Origin: Hoeflea prorocentri
GTDB taxonomy: Bacteria; Pseudomonadota; Alphaproteobacteria; Rhizobiales; Rhizobiaceae
Assembly (NCBI RefSeq): GCF_027944115.1
Contig: NZ_JAPJZI010000001.1
Location: 2,046,001-2,110,000 of the forward strand
Direction of reading: 5' to 3'
Length of the DNA: 64,000 nt
Position 1 is the stretch's first letter; the number at the start of each line of letters is the position of its first letter. A program made the translations under genes and the position numbers. The notes under the pieces were generated by a model, which did no database searches, was not told the DNA's origin, and was given only the letters and a program-made list of their open reading frames with translations. Shown here piece after piece: positions 49,949-60,034 of the stretch.

Positions 49949-51208
49949 ATGGTAATTGCAGCTGAGGGTCAGCCGGACATTGTTGTCGTCGGCGCAGGCA
50001 TCTTGGGCCTTTCAACAGCTTTTCAACTCCAACAACGGGGCTATTCCGTCCTCGTCATGGATCGCAAGGGACCGGTTGCCGAGGCGTCCCGCGGTAATGC
50101 CGGTGCGTTCGCGTTTTCCGAGATTATCCCACTTGCAACACCCGGCATCATGCGTCAGGCGCCGCGCTGGCTGCTTGATCCCCTTGGGCCACTGTCGATC
50201 CCTCCCAAATATGCTTTGCAACTTGCGCCATGGATGATCCGGTTTTGGCTGGCATGCCGGCCCCAGCGTGTCGAACATGGTATCCAGGCTCAGACCGAAC
50301 TCATGGAGCATTCCAAACACGCATTGCTGCCCTTCCTGAAAAAGACCGGTACAGGCGGCATGCTCAGACGCGACGGCAATTTGCAACTTTATGAAAGCAG
50401 GGCTGAATTCGAGGCGTCCCTGCCCTTTTGGGATGCGCGCGAGCGCTGCAACATCCCTTTCGAACACGTCCATGGATCCTACGCCATATCCGAATACCAG
50501 CCAGGCCTCGACAAGCGCTTCGTTGCAGCGACCTATACGCCGGAGTGGTATTCGATAACCGATCCGCTGGAATATGCCCTGACAATCGCCGATATCTTCC
50601 GCCACCGCGGCGGACGCATTGAGGTTGCGGAAGCGATTGCAGTTTCCGGAACCGAAAAAGGCGCTGAAGTCACCTGCTCGGACGGTCAGGTTATCAGCGC
50701 TGATAAGATTGTCATATGCGCAGGTGCATGGTCTCACAAACTGGCACGAACAATCGGTGACAAAATCCCGCTGGAAACAGAACGCGGGTACAACACCACC
50801 CTGCCGGTGGAGAGTTTTGATCTACAGATGCAGCTGACCTTTGGCGGCCATGGTTTTGTGGTTTCAAAGCTGAGTTCGGGGATCAGGGTCGGCGGCGCGG
50901 TTGAGCTTGCCGGCCTGGCGTTGCCGCCCAACTTCCGGCGCGCCGAAGCGCTGATGGACAAGGCCAAGGCATTTTTGCCGGACCTCAAGACCGAGGGTGG
51001 CAGCCAGTGGATGGGCTTTCGTCCGTCACTACCCGATACGTTGCCCGTCATCGGCAAATCGAAACGAAGCGACAACGTGATCTATGCGTTTGGTCACGGG
51101 CATTTGGGCCTTACCCAGTCGGCAGGCACGGCAGAACTCGTTGGCCAATTGATAGACGGCGAGAAGCCGTCCATTGACTTGACGTCATTCCGGTCTGACC
51201 GTTTTTGA
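49949..51208 (+). CDS. FAD-dependent D-amino-acid-dehydrogenase-like oxidoreductase
   Basis: 419 residues from the ATG at 49949 (a GTG at 49919 is in frame). IVVVGAGILGLSTAFQLQQRGYSVLVMDRKGP is the DAAO FAD-binding start; the C-terminal MGFRPSLPDTLPVIGKSKRSDNVIYAFGHGHLGLTQSAGTAE carries the GxxH/GLT signature of DadA-like dehydrogenases. It follows the DHDPS-family gene by 69 bases, and its likely substrate is a D-amino acid such as cis-4-hydroxy-D-proline (inferred). Confidence 0.82.
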   Translation: MVIAAEGQPDIVVVGAGILGLSTAFQLQQRGYSVLVMDRKGPVAEASRGNAGAFAFSEIIPLATPGIMRQAPRWLLDPLGPLSIPPKYALQLAPWMIRFWLACRPQRVEHGIQAQTELMEHSKHALLPFLKKTGTGGMLRRDGNLQLYESRAEFEASLPFWDARERCNIPFEHVHGSYAISEYQPGLDKRFVAATYTPEWYSITDPLEYALTIADIFRHRGGRIEVAEAIAVSGTEKGAEVTCSDGQVISADKIVICAGAWSHKLARTIGDKIPLETERGYNTTLPVESFDLQMQLTFGGHGFVVSKLSSGIRVGGAVELAGLALPPNFRRAEALMDKAKAFLPDLKTEGGSQWMGFRPSLPDTLPVIGKSKRSDNVIYAFGHGHLGLTQSAGTAELVGQLIDGEKPSIDLTSFRSDRF

Positions 51209-51312
51209 CAGGCCGCATGATAACACGCTCGTTATATCATTGCGCTGGACAAGCTCGCATAACAGCCTAAAAGTCCGGAAGGGAGCGGCAACCCGCCACG
51301 AGGACATACTCA

Positions 51313-52314
51313 ATGATCAATGTTCGTACACGCCGAGATTTTCTAAAGCTCGCATCCATCGGTTTTGCAGTCACCGCGGCCGGCCCCGCATGGTCTCAAA
51401 AAGCAGAACCGGCGACAGATCTCAAACCCGGCGAATGGCTTTGGTATCCGGAGCGCTCACTTTACGGCCCCGTGACCGTAATCGTCTCATTGAGCGACCA
51501 GCTCGCCTTTGTCTACCGCAACGGTATCCGCATCGGCGTGACGACAGTCTCCAGCGGCCGGCCGGGCTTTGAAACACCGACCGGTGTCTTCATGATCTTC
51601 AAAAAGGAAAAGCTGCACCTTTCCAAGAAATATGACAACGCGCCCATGCCGGACAGTCAGTTCTTCTTCGGCGGTGCGGCACTTCATGCCGGTGGGTTGC
51701 CTGGCTATCCGAGCTCCCATGGCTGTGTACACCTGCCGACCGAATTTGCCGCGCTTCTGTTTGAAGTCACCCATGATGGAACACCGGTCATCGTGACCAA
51801 TGAACGATCAGGCATAGGCGGCCTGTCCCATGCGGGGCTTGTCATGTCCGAACAGGATCTCAAACAGATAGAGAAGCTCGCCGGTGGCGTCTCCGACAAA
51901 AAACTGGCTGCGGACAATGCAGGCAAGAACAGTAATTTCAGCCTGCTGGTCAGCGGCGCGGATGGCGCCGTTTACGGCCTGAAGGATGGCGCGATCCTCT
52001 TTACTTCACCCATCGGTATAAAAAACCCGCGCAAGCCGCTTGGCAGCCATGTTTATATCCTTCAGGGATTTGATCCGGATCGAAAGAACTTCGACTGGCT
52101 GGCCGTTGGGATGGGGACCGGGCACGAGGATCGTGTGCGCCAGCAGAAGGAACTGGCGGCAACAAACCGACTGACGATCCCACCGGACATTTATGCCACG
52201 ATCGCACAGAACCTGCATCCCGGTTCGGCCTTCATGTTGACCGACCTGCCCGCGCATCCCGCAACGCGCACGGGAACCGACTTTGTCATCATGCGGGACA
52301 GGAAAACGAGTTGA
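51313..52314 (+). CDS. Tat-exported L,D-transpeptidase-like protein
   Basis: 333 residues with a twin-arginine signal (TRRDFLKLASIGFAVTAAGPAWS). A YkuD domain holds the intact site SSHGCVHLP with Cys138 and His136; the following Arg of the usual HGCVR is His here. The protein would cross-link peptidoglycan or attach proteins to it in the periplasm. The stop overlaps the start of the HAD gene (TTGA). This enzyme retains the Cys that the other one lacks. Confidence 0.85.
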   Translation: MINVRTRRDFLKLASIGFAVTAAGPAWSQKAEPATDLKPGEWLWYPERSLYGPVTVIVSLSDQLAFVYRNGIRIGVTTVSSGRPGFETPTGVFMIFKKEKLHLSKKYDNAPMPDSQFFFGGAALHAGGLPGYPSSHGCVHLPTEFAALLFEVTHDGTPVIVTNERSGIGGLSHAGLVMSEQDLKQIEKLAGGVSDKKLAADNAGKNSNFSLLVSGADGAVYGLKDGAILFTSPIGIKNPRKPLGSHVYILQGFDPDRKNFDWLAVGMGTGHEDRVRQQKELAATNRLTIPPDIYATIAQNLHPGSAFMLTDLPAHPATRTGTDFVIMRDRKTS

Positions 52315-52970
52315 CGAACGGCAACAGCCCGCCAGCGCTGGTCATCTTCGATTGCGACGGTGTGCTTGTCGATACGGAGATGGCCATCAACGAGGTCATG
52401 TCGGCAAACCTTGCCCGATATGGTCTGCAACTGACACCGGCGGCCTGCCTCGCCCTTTTCAAGGGCGGCCGGATGACCGATGCGATGACGCAATCCAGGA
52501 AAATGGGCGCTGCATTGCCCGACAGCTGGATTGACGAGATCTACGAGGAAATGCACGCCAGGCTTGAGGCGGGTGTTGCGGCCGTGGAAGGTATCCACGA
52601 GGTGATCGGCCGGTTGGATCAGCGCGGCATCGACCTGTGCGTCGCCTCCAATGGCAGTGAGAAGAAGATGTCGATCTCCCTGGGGCATGCAGGCCTTTGG
52701 GATCGCTTTCAGGACGTTTTGTTTTCAGCGCATACCCATGGGGTTGCGAAGCCCGACCCCGGTCTTTTCCAACTTGCCGCCGAAAGGTTCGGCGTCGCTG
52801 CCGGTCACTGTGTCGTCGTGGAAGACAGCGTTCCGGGTGTGCGCGCGGCGCGCGCCGCTGCCATGCCCTGTTACGGATATGCCGAGCATGACGACGGCAA
52901 GGATCTCAGCGTTGCAGGTGCGGAGGTTTTCAGGAATATGCGGATACTACCCGGTCTGTTGGGGATCTGA
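52311..52970 (+). CDS. HAD-family phosphatase, GPH/PgmB-like
   Basis: 219 residues from a TTG at 52311 overlapping the upstream stop, with an AGGA at good spacing. FDCDGVLVDTEMAINEV (nucleophile Asp), SNGSEKKM, HGVAKPDPGLFQLAAE and VVEDSVPGVRAARAA are the four HAD motifs of the phosphoglycolate/beta-phosphoglucomutase group. The sugar or glycolate phosphate it acts on is unknown. Confidence 0.87.
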   Translation: MTNGNSPPALVIFDCDGVLVDTEMAINEVMSANLARYGLQLTPAACLALFKGGRMTDAMTQSRKMGAALPDSWIDEIYEEMHARLEAGVAAVEGIHEVIGRLDQRGIDLCVASNGSEKKMSISLGHAGLWDRFQDVLFSAHTHGVAKPDPGLFQLAAERFGVAAGHCVVVEDSVPGVRAARAAAMPCYGYAEHDDGKDLSVAGAEVFRNMRILPGLLGI

Positions 52971-53588
52971 GTGCCTGACTTTTGGAAACCGAAGACGTGC
53001 CGAACGCCATACCCACAAAAGGAAAGACGCTGGCATAGCCAGCGCCCCCCTGTTCAAACGTGGTAACCAATTCAGTCATTCGCGTTGACCGTTAGGCCTC
53101 TCGCAAACTCCGCATCGGCTGCCTCGTTCGCCGTGGCTGAAAGCCTCATCAGATGGGACCTTCTTGCCGCGCAGCCCTCGGACCGAAATCCGCCGACCGC
53201 TTGCTGTTTCTGCACATGCATCCGCTTTTTACAGCGCCCCGTGCTGCCTTTCGGTTACCGGTCAGGGCGTCAGAAACGTTCCCTCCTGGTCCGATCACGG
53301 GATGTTGGGCGATCCGATCAATCGTTTCCCGATTGGCGATCGGTAATTGTCCGGACCCAACACAACCATGATGGCGGCAATCGCAGATCTTGTCGAGTGC
53401 GACTATTCCACAGTGGATAATTCAGGGGAAAACAACCTGAAGGTGTTAACCAGGCCTTTGATCTTTATGGCAATACCCGCCCGAGCCCATAGTTTCGCCG
53501 AGCCCCAGGCCGCGTTCGTCTGGCCCATGGCGAAAAATAAATCCTGCCTGGAAAGGCACATATTATCGTCACTGACGGAGACAATCAC
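52971..53588. other. 618-base gap with no confident gene
   Basis: Open frames on both strands overlap one another without ribosome sites or recognisable domains. One perfect 7-bp hairpin, CGCTGGC/GCCAGCG (53028-53044), is followed on the minus-strand side by TCTTTCCTTTT, so a minus-strand transcript might end here. No gene is supported. Confidence 0.35.
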
Positions 53589-53849
53589 ATGGATATCGAC
53601 ATTCTCTTTTCTGAAATCAGGGAAGAACTAGAGCGTGCACGGGCCAAGTTCCCGGGCGACGGCGTCACAATGCTGGCACTTATGGAAGAAGTTGGCGAAC
53701 TGGCGAAGGCAAGCTTTGAGGAGCCGCGGGCAAATGTCCGCAAGGAAGCCGTTCAGGTCGCGGTCATGGCGATGAGGGTCGTGCTGGATGGCGATTCCAG
53801 CTTGAGCGAATGGCGGCAGCAAAAGGGCCTTGATCCGCTTGTTCAGTGA
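53589..53849 (+). CDS. MazG-like nucleotide pyrophosphohydrolase fragment
   Basis: 86 residues. TMLALMEEVGELAKASFEEPRANVRKEAVQVAVMAMRVVLDGD carries the EExxE helix and a following EA.QV motif of MazG-like all-alpha pyrophosphohydrolases, though the full catalytic set of E and D residues is not plain. The single-domain size fits small MazG-like proteins. It is followed closely by a Nudix gene. Confidence 0.65.
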   Translation: MDIDILFSEIREELERARAKFPGDGVTMLALMEEVGELAKASFEEPRANVRKEAVQVAVMAMRVVLDGDSSLSEWRQQKGLDPLVQ

Positions 53850-53914
53850 AGAGATTGACTTCATCCGTCCCGGCGTGTTCACAGGCCCTGGATTCAATTT
53901 GCAAGGCGGCTTTC

Positions 53915-54517
53915 ATGGATATCACCTCACGGGTACGCGTTCTGGACAATGAGACCGTCTATGACGGCTGGTCCAGTTTCAATCGCGCAACCTTCGATTA
54001 TCAGCACCGCAACGGAACCTGGCAGACCCAGACCCGTGACATCTTCGACTGTGGGCATGGCGCTGCCCTGCTGCCCTACGATCTCGAGAGGCGAACCGTT
54101 ATCCTCGTGCGTCAGTTCCGTTATGCCGCATTTTCCGAGGCTTATACGGATTTGCTGCTGGAAACACCGGCAGGGCTGCTCGACGACGCGTCACCGGAAG
54201 AACGCATCGTCATCGAGGTCGAAGAAGAAACCGGCTACCGCGTCAGCGATGTGACCAAAGTATTTGAGTGCTTTGTCAGCCCCGGCGCCGTCACGCAAAA
54301 GATCCACTGCTTCGTCGCCCCTTACAGGCCAGGAGACCGAGTGTCCGAAGGCGGAGGCCTCACCTCGGAAGGCGAGGATATCGAAGTTCTCGAGATGGAT
54401 TTCGACGAGGCTTACGCCATGATTGCGGATGCGCGCATCCAGGACTGCAAGACGATCATGCTGCTGCAATATGCGGCGTTGAACCTATTCAACGCAAAGG
54501 GAGCCGCCGGGACCTGA
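53915..54517 (+). CDS. Nudix hydrolase, NudK/ADP-sugar-type
   Basis: 200 residues from the ATG at 53915 (AAGG upstream); a GTG at 53846 overlaps the MazG stop and would add 23 residues. The Nudix box reads GLLDDASPEERIVIEVEEETGY: the usual Arg before the Glu-rich part is Ile here, but the EEETG core is kept. ADP-sugar or GDP-mannose hydrolysis is a reasonable guess from overall similarity (FRYAAFSEAYTDLLLETPAGLLDD). Confidence 0.83.
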   Translation: MDITSRVRVLDNETVYDGWSSFNRATFDYQHRNGTWQTQTRDIFDCGHGAALLPYDLERRTVILVRQFRYAAFSEAYTDLLLETPAGLLDDASPEERIVIEVEEETGYRVSDVTKVFECFVSPGAVTQKIHCFVAPYRPGDRVSEGGGLTSEGEDIEVLEMDFDEAYAMIADARIQDCKTIMLLQYAALNLFNAKGAAGT

Positions 54518-54538
54518 GGAACCTCACCCCGGCACACC

Positions 54539-55639
<1,101 letters not shown>

Positions 55640-56113
55640 TCAGCGCATTAAGTCAAGAAACGCTATTCCGCCGGCAAGAAGCGCACCATAGGAGCAGACA
55701 ATCGCACCGACTGCGGCGGCTACACAAAGCTGGCCGGAATAGGTCAAAAGCTTTGTCTTGCCATTGCCGTGAACAAACGGTTCTTCGAAATCCAGTTTCC
55801 GCTCGAACAATGAAAGGGCATGTGTGTAGTGGCGTAGCCATGACAGACCGGGCACCATGACGCTCAGTAAGACGGCAGCAAAGAACCAGGCCAGAACCGG
55901 CGATAACTCGGCAAGAGCCGCACCCGATGTTCCAGAGGCATAAAGAACGACGGCGCAGGCCAGACCCAGTGCGCCCGCAAGGGCCGGTGCTGCAATGGCA
56001 GACATCTCAAACAACCCGATCCGCCCTATCTCTTCGCGCAGATCCCTTTTGTGTTCGACATGGGCGGTTTTGCCGCCTTCCAGTATCAGTGCCAGCTCGC
56101 TTCCGTTTGCCAC
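55640..56113 (-). CDS. Small membrane protein of unknown function
   Basis: 157 residues from a GTG at 56113 (GGGAG upstream). A soluble N-terminal stretch is followed by about four hydrophobic segments (AIAAPALAGALGLACAVVLYA; PVLAWFFAAVLLSVMVPGL; GQLCVAAAVGAIVCSYGALLAGGIAFL). I recognise no family. Its stop lies 63 bases before the pip start on the same strand, so they could be co-transcribed. Confidence 0.5.
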   Translation of the reverse strand: MANGSELALILEGGKTAHVEHKRDLREEIGRIGLFEMSAIAAPALAGALGLACAVVLYASGTSGAALAELSPVLAWFFAAVLLSVMVPGLSWLRHYTHALSLFERKLDFEEPFVHGNGKTKLLTYSGQLCVAAAVGAIVCSYGALLAGGIAFLDLMR

Positions 56114-56224
56114 CGTTTCACTCCCTACTGCCCCATTCCACAACACAACCCCCGGATCGAGATCGTGGCGATCAAAAGAGGCGGCGGTGTGGTTTCCGAC
56201 CGCAAGGCGGATCAAACTTGCTTA

Positions 56225-56246
56225 CAGGCTTAAACAATTCGGTCAC
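56225..56246. repeat. Left copy of a 22-base direct repeat
   Basis: This copy (starting CAGGCTTAAAC, ending CGGTCAC) is repeated exactly at 58662-58683, 2,437 bases away and on the same strand. Two genes lie between. Related bases to the left (GCTTA) continue the match with a short insertion in the right copy. Confidence 0.7.
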
Positions 56247-56308
56247 TCTGTGACTGAACCATGCAGAAGTGAGACCCTTTGTGTTAAGGAAGCTTCTCTC
56301 GATCAGCC

Positions 56309-56614
56309 TCACACACTCGGTGGGACGAAGAGGCATTTGACTTGCAGGTCTCCAAATGCGTTGTATCCCAAACAATACCGCATGAGGCTGTCTGGGGCTG
56401 TTCCTTGGAATGCTCCGGGCATAACCGGAACGCGGACCCCGTTCAATATAAGATCGAAGTCGCCCGAGGCAGCATTTCCGGGTACGAGTGCAGCACTGCC
56501 ATCGTCGGATATGCATTGATCGGGACAACACCAGACCGGGGTCTGGGTCGCTTCTGCAACGGCAATTGCAGGCAAGGCTATCAGGGGCAGGCTTGCGATG
56601 ATTCTCCTAAACAT
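56309..56614 (-). CDS. Small secreted protein with several cysteines
   Basis: 101 residues with a signal peptide ending AIAVAEA. The mature part holds CC, C and two later Cys (WCCPDQC, YCLGYNAFGDLQVKC), suggesting disulfides in the periplasm. No family recognised. Divergent from the CadC-type regulator and inside the direct-repeat segment; it may be the target of that regulator. Confidence 0.5.
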   Translation of the reverse strand: MFRRIIASLPLIALPAIAVAEATQTPVWCCPDQCISDDGSAALVPGNAASGDFDLILNGVRVPVMPGAFQGTAPDSLMRYCLGYNAFGDLQVKCLFVPPSV

Positions 56615-56749
56615 GACTTGGCTCCATTTTTAAGATGCGCCGGGACAAGTGGCGCAGCACCTGTTTTGCTAATGGAGGCCTGGTGGGTTTGGGGTAGAGT
56701 TTCGGTAGGCTTTTGGTAGAGTCATATTCTGCCAATGGGCGGATGGGGT

Positions 56750-58462
56750 ATGGAGAGCAAAACTGGTATCGTCATAGACCTGCAACAGCATATCGTCACT
56801 CGCGGTGGTGAACGGATCGCACTTCAGCGAAAAGCCTATGATCTGCTGGTGTTTTTCGCACAGAATCCAGGATGTTTGCTGACAAAAGCCGCGATTTTGC
56901 GCGGCGTCTGGCCGGACACACACGTTACAGAAGGCTCGGTGAAGGATGTGGTCAAGCAGTTGCGCCGCGCTCTGGCAGATGATCCGGCCAACCCCAGTTT
57001 CATAGCGACAGAACGGGGGCTTGGTTATCGCTTCCTGGGCGGAATCTCTATTCAAGAGGAGGATGGCCAGCCTAAACCGCAGGGTCCGCGGAAAACGCCG
57101 GAATCCGTGACCTCCCCTGAAAATCCAGAAGCAAGCCGCGCGCAAGAACTGTCAACGGTGCCTTCCTGGCGGATGTCGCCCCGCTGGGTTGTAGCAGGTG
57201 TCACAATTGCGGTTTTGCTGTTGAGCGTATTTCTTTTTTTCAGGAGCATCAACGGGTCCGAGCACCAAGTCTCCTATGAACGTCCAGCCCGTCCCTCCAT
57301 CGCGGTCATGCCATTTGCCAACATGTCCGCAGATCCCGATCAGGACTACTTCGCCGAAGGTATGACGGACGATCTGATAACCGACCTGTCCCAATTGTCC
57401 GGTCTTTTCGTCATCGCACGAAACTCTACCTCGATTTACACTGACCAGACCGTGTCGCCGCAAAAGATCGCCCGGGACCTCGGCGTACGCTTTTTATTGC
57501 TTGGAAGCGTCCGGCGAAGCGACGAACAGCTCCGGATAAACGCGCAGCTTGTCGATACAGACACAGGCAGCAATCTTTGGGCGGAACGATTTGATGGTCC
57601 GGCAGAAAACGTGCTTGAACTGCAAACTCGCATCACTCGAAAGATCGTCACAACTTTGGAAGTCAGACTCAGCGATATTGACAACGACCATATAAACAGG
57701 GTGGAAACGAAAAGCGCCGCAGCACATGATCATGTCCTCAGGGGCCATCAGCTTTTTCGGAGAATGACTCCACAGGACAATAGAGCGGCCCTGCGATCCT
57801 TCGAACAGGCCCTTTCGATTGATCCAAACTATGCCCGGGCACAAGCCCTTCTTGGATGGAGCCATTGGATGGCTACCGTTTCCGGCTGGAACATGGAGCC
57901 GTTGCAGATCGCATTGACGCATGCGGAGCAAGCTCTGGAAATGGACCGCACACTCGTTTCTGCCTATGCGCTGAGGGGCAAGGTCTACCTGTGGCAGAAA
58001 CGGCATGAAGAGGCCGAATTGGAACTGAGGACAGCGGTCTCTCTCGAGCCGAGCGACTACAGCGCGCAAGGACACCTAGGCGATATTCTGGTGTGGAGCG
58101 GAAAGCCCGATGAGGCATTTGTTGCCCTTGAACGGAGCTTGCGGCTTAGCCCGAATGACGGCGGCTGGATATTGACGCTCATGGGCCTCGCACACTTCAT
58201 CGCTGAACGCGATCAAGACGCTGTCCAAACGCTCGACAGGGCCCTTGTGCGCAATCCAAGCTACTTCTGGGCGCACCTGCTCCGCGCTGCGGTTTTGGGG
58301 GAAATAGACAGGCAAGACGAAGCGAAAGAAGCTCTGGCCAGCGCCCTTGAAATCAATCCCGAGTTTTCGCTGGAGTTTCTGATATCCGCTGCTCCGTTCA
58401 AACGCGATGTCGATCGACGACGTGTTGTTGCAGGGCTGCGCAACGCCGGTTTGCAAGATTGA
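56750..58462 (+). CDS. CadC-type winged-helix regulator with TPR sensor
   Basis: 570 residues from the ATG at 56750 (an in-frame ATG at 56735 adds five). An OmpR/PhoB-type winged helix (QRKAYDLLVFFAQNPGCLLTKAAILRGVWPDTHVTEGSVKDVVKQLRRALADD) is followed by one membrane span (WVVAGVTIAVLLLSVFLFF), a periplasmic TolB-N-like segment (AVMPFANMSADPDQDYFAEGMTDDLITDL) and about six TPR units. This is the single-component membrane regulator layout, DNA-binding inside, sensing outside. Its signal is unknown. Confidence 0.85.
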   Translation: MESKTGIVIDLQQHIVTRGGERIALQRKAYDLLVFFAQNPGCLLTKAAILRGVWPDTHVTEGSVKDVVKQLRRALADDPANPSFIATERGLGYRFLGGISIQEEDGQPKPQGPRKTPESVTSPENPEASRAQELSTVPSWRMSPRWVVAGVTIAVLLLSVFLFFRSINGSEHQVSYERPARPSIAVMPFANMSADPDQDYFAEGMTDDLITDLSQLSGLFVIARNSTSIYTDQTVSPQKIARDLGVRFLLLGSVRRSDEQLRINAQLVDTDTGSNLWAERFDGPAENVLELQTRITRKIVTTLEVRLSDIDNDHINRVETKSAAAHDHVLRGHQLFRRMTPQDNRAALRSFEQALSIDPNYARAQALLGWSHWMATVSGWNMEPLQIALTHAEQALEMDRTLVSAYALRGKVYLWQKRHEEAELELRTAVSLEPSDYSAQGHLGDILVWSGKPDEAFVALERSLRLSPNDGGWILTLMGLAHFIAERDQDAVQTLDRALVRNPSYFWAHLLRAAVLGEIDRQDEAKEALASALEINPEFSLEFLISAAPFKRDVDRRRVVAGLRNAGLQD

Positions 58463-58778
58463 AAGCGCAGATGCAGGCTCTCAAGCGTAGCTCACGGCCC
58501 TATGTGGGCGCTCATGCGCAATACGCGTTGCGGTAATGCAGCAAGGGAAAGCAGACATTGGAATTTGGCATTTCGACGTGTTTCAGTATCGGCCAAGAAT
58601 GCTAGAACATGAGGCCCCCTATCTCCGGCTCTCAATGACATCTGAATGGCCGGCTTACCTGCAGGCTTAAACAATTCGGTCACCCCAAGATTAGCCTGGC
58701 GGGAGCAAGGCGGCTAATATGCTCTGATGGCGGTTCTGCGATCCGGCGACTTTGAATGCGAAGGCATCAGGAGACATC
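58463..58778. other. 316-base gap holding the right direct-repeat copy
   Basis: No gene is supported. A minus-strand open frame of 63 codons from 58683 to 58492 starts inside the right repeat copy and has no ribosome site; because the same repeat on the left also reads as VTELFKP, I treat it as a repeat product rather than a gene. Confidence 0.4.
58662..58683. repeat. Right copy of the 22-base direct repeat
   Basis: Identical to 56225-56246. Together they bound a 2.4 kb segment with a small secreted protein and the CadC-type regulator, as expected for a recombination- or integration-derived block. Confidence 0.7.
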
Positions 58779-60023
58779 ATGAACCCGATAGCAAAATTCG
58801 CACTGCTTGCCGTTGTCTTCGTCGATCTCATCGGACAGGGGCTCGTCTTTCCGATTATCAACGAACTGGTGATGGCGCCCCAGCTCAATTTCCTGCCGGT
58901 TTCGTCCACCGAAGCCACGCGCCACTTCGACTATGGCCTGGTCATCGGCATTTTCTTTCTGTGCTGGTTTTTTGGCGGGGTTTATGTCGCAAAGCTCTCC
59001 GACACGATCGGTCGGAAGAAAGCGATCATGATCTGCCTCCTCGGTGCGTTGGTCGGTTACATGATCACCATCGCAGCCCTCTTCGCAGACAGCTTGTGGC
59101 TGCTGATCCTTGGACGCGGGATCACCGGCTTTACCGCCGGAAACCAGCCGATTGCCCAGGCGGCCATGATCGATGCCAGCAGGAGCGATGAAGAAAAAGC
59201 CCGCAATATGGGTTATATCGTCACCGGGATCAGCGCCGGTCTCGTGGGTGGGCCAATCATCGGCGGCCTGCTCTCCGATCCCGCCATTCTGGGAAGTTTT
59301 GCCAGCATCAAGATGCCGTTTTACGGCGCTCTCTTCCTGGTGTTTGTCACGATCCTTCTCGTACAATTCACTTACAAGGATTTGCATCCTCCGAAAAAGA
59401 AGCTGGAAATCCGGCCGTTGGAAGTGTTCACGCAATTGGTCCGGATCCGCGAAAAACCCGTCGTCATGCGGCTTTACTGGGTTTTCCTGAGTTTTATGTC
59501 GGCCAATGTGACCTTCTATATTTTCATGGACAACTATCTGAGCAGCCGCTTTCAGATCGGCCTGTTTGGAACCAGCATGGCCATGATGGTGCTGGGTATC
59601 GCGCTGGCATCGTCCAGTACATTTCTGGTGACGCCGGTTCTCAACCGTTTCGGAAAGCTGCCAGTCATCGTGACGGTCGTTTGTACGATGGCGGTAAGTT
59701 CCCTGCTGTTCATTGTCTCCCCGGCTCCAGCCTTTTGCTATCTCTTCATAGCGACATTCTATTTCGGCTTCGGTATCGCCTACCCGGCACTGTTGGGGCT
59801 CTTCTCGGCCAGCGTGCCGGATGACGAGCAGGGCTGGGTCATGGGGATCACAACAGCGGCCTTCACGCTGGCGGCAGGCGTCTTCTCGCTGCTTGGCGGT
59901 CTGCTCATGGCGGTTGATATCCGCACGCCCTTCTACATTTGCGTGGCGGCAGCCCTTCTTGCTCTGGTATTGATCAGAGCGACATGGCGCAATGGGGATA
60001 TCAGGGCGCTTGCCGGATCATAG
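58779..60023 (+). CDS. MFS transporter, TetA-like drug exporter family
   Basis: 414 residues from the ATG at 58779 (AGGAG seven bases upstream). Twelve spans; motif A reads GGVYVAKLSDTIGRKKAIMICLLGALVG (loop 2-3), typical of the DHA1 (12-span) drug:proton antiporters. Substrate unknown. It ends 11 bases before the convergent amidase. Confidence 0.85.
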   Translation: MNPIAKFALLAVVFVDLIGQGLVFPIINELVMAPQLNFLPVSSTEATRHFDYGLVIGIFFLCWFFGGVYVAKLSDTIGRKKAIMICLLGALVGYMITIAALFADSLWLLILGRGITGFTAGNQPIAQAAMIDASRSDEEKARNMGYIVTGISAGLVGGPIIGGLLSDPAILGSFASIKMPFYGALFLVFVTILLVQFTYKDLHPPKKKLEIRPLEVFTQLVRIREKPVVMRLYWVFLSFMSANVTFYIFMDNYLSSRFQIGLFGTSMAMMVLGIALASSSTFLVTPVLNRFGKLPVIVTVVCTMAVSSLLFIVSPAPAFCYLFIATFYFGFGIAYPALLGLFSASVPDDEQGWVMGITTAAFTLAAGVFSLLGGLLMAVDIRTPFYICVAAALLALVLIRATWRNGDIRALAGS

Positions 60024-60034
60024 GTGCGAACAGG

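Noticed and set aside
53085-53420. Plus-strand open frame of 111 codons
   Set aside because: Random composition, no ribosome site or motif, and overlapping frames on both strands.
58492-58683. Minus-strand open frame of 63 codons starting in the right direct repeat
   Set aside because: No ribosome site; the left repeat also reads as the same first residues, so it seems a by-product of the repeat.
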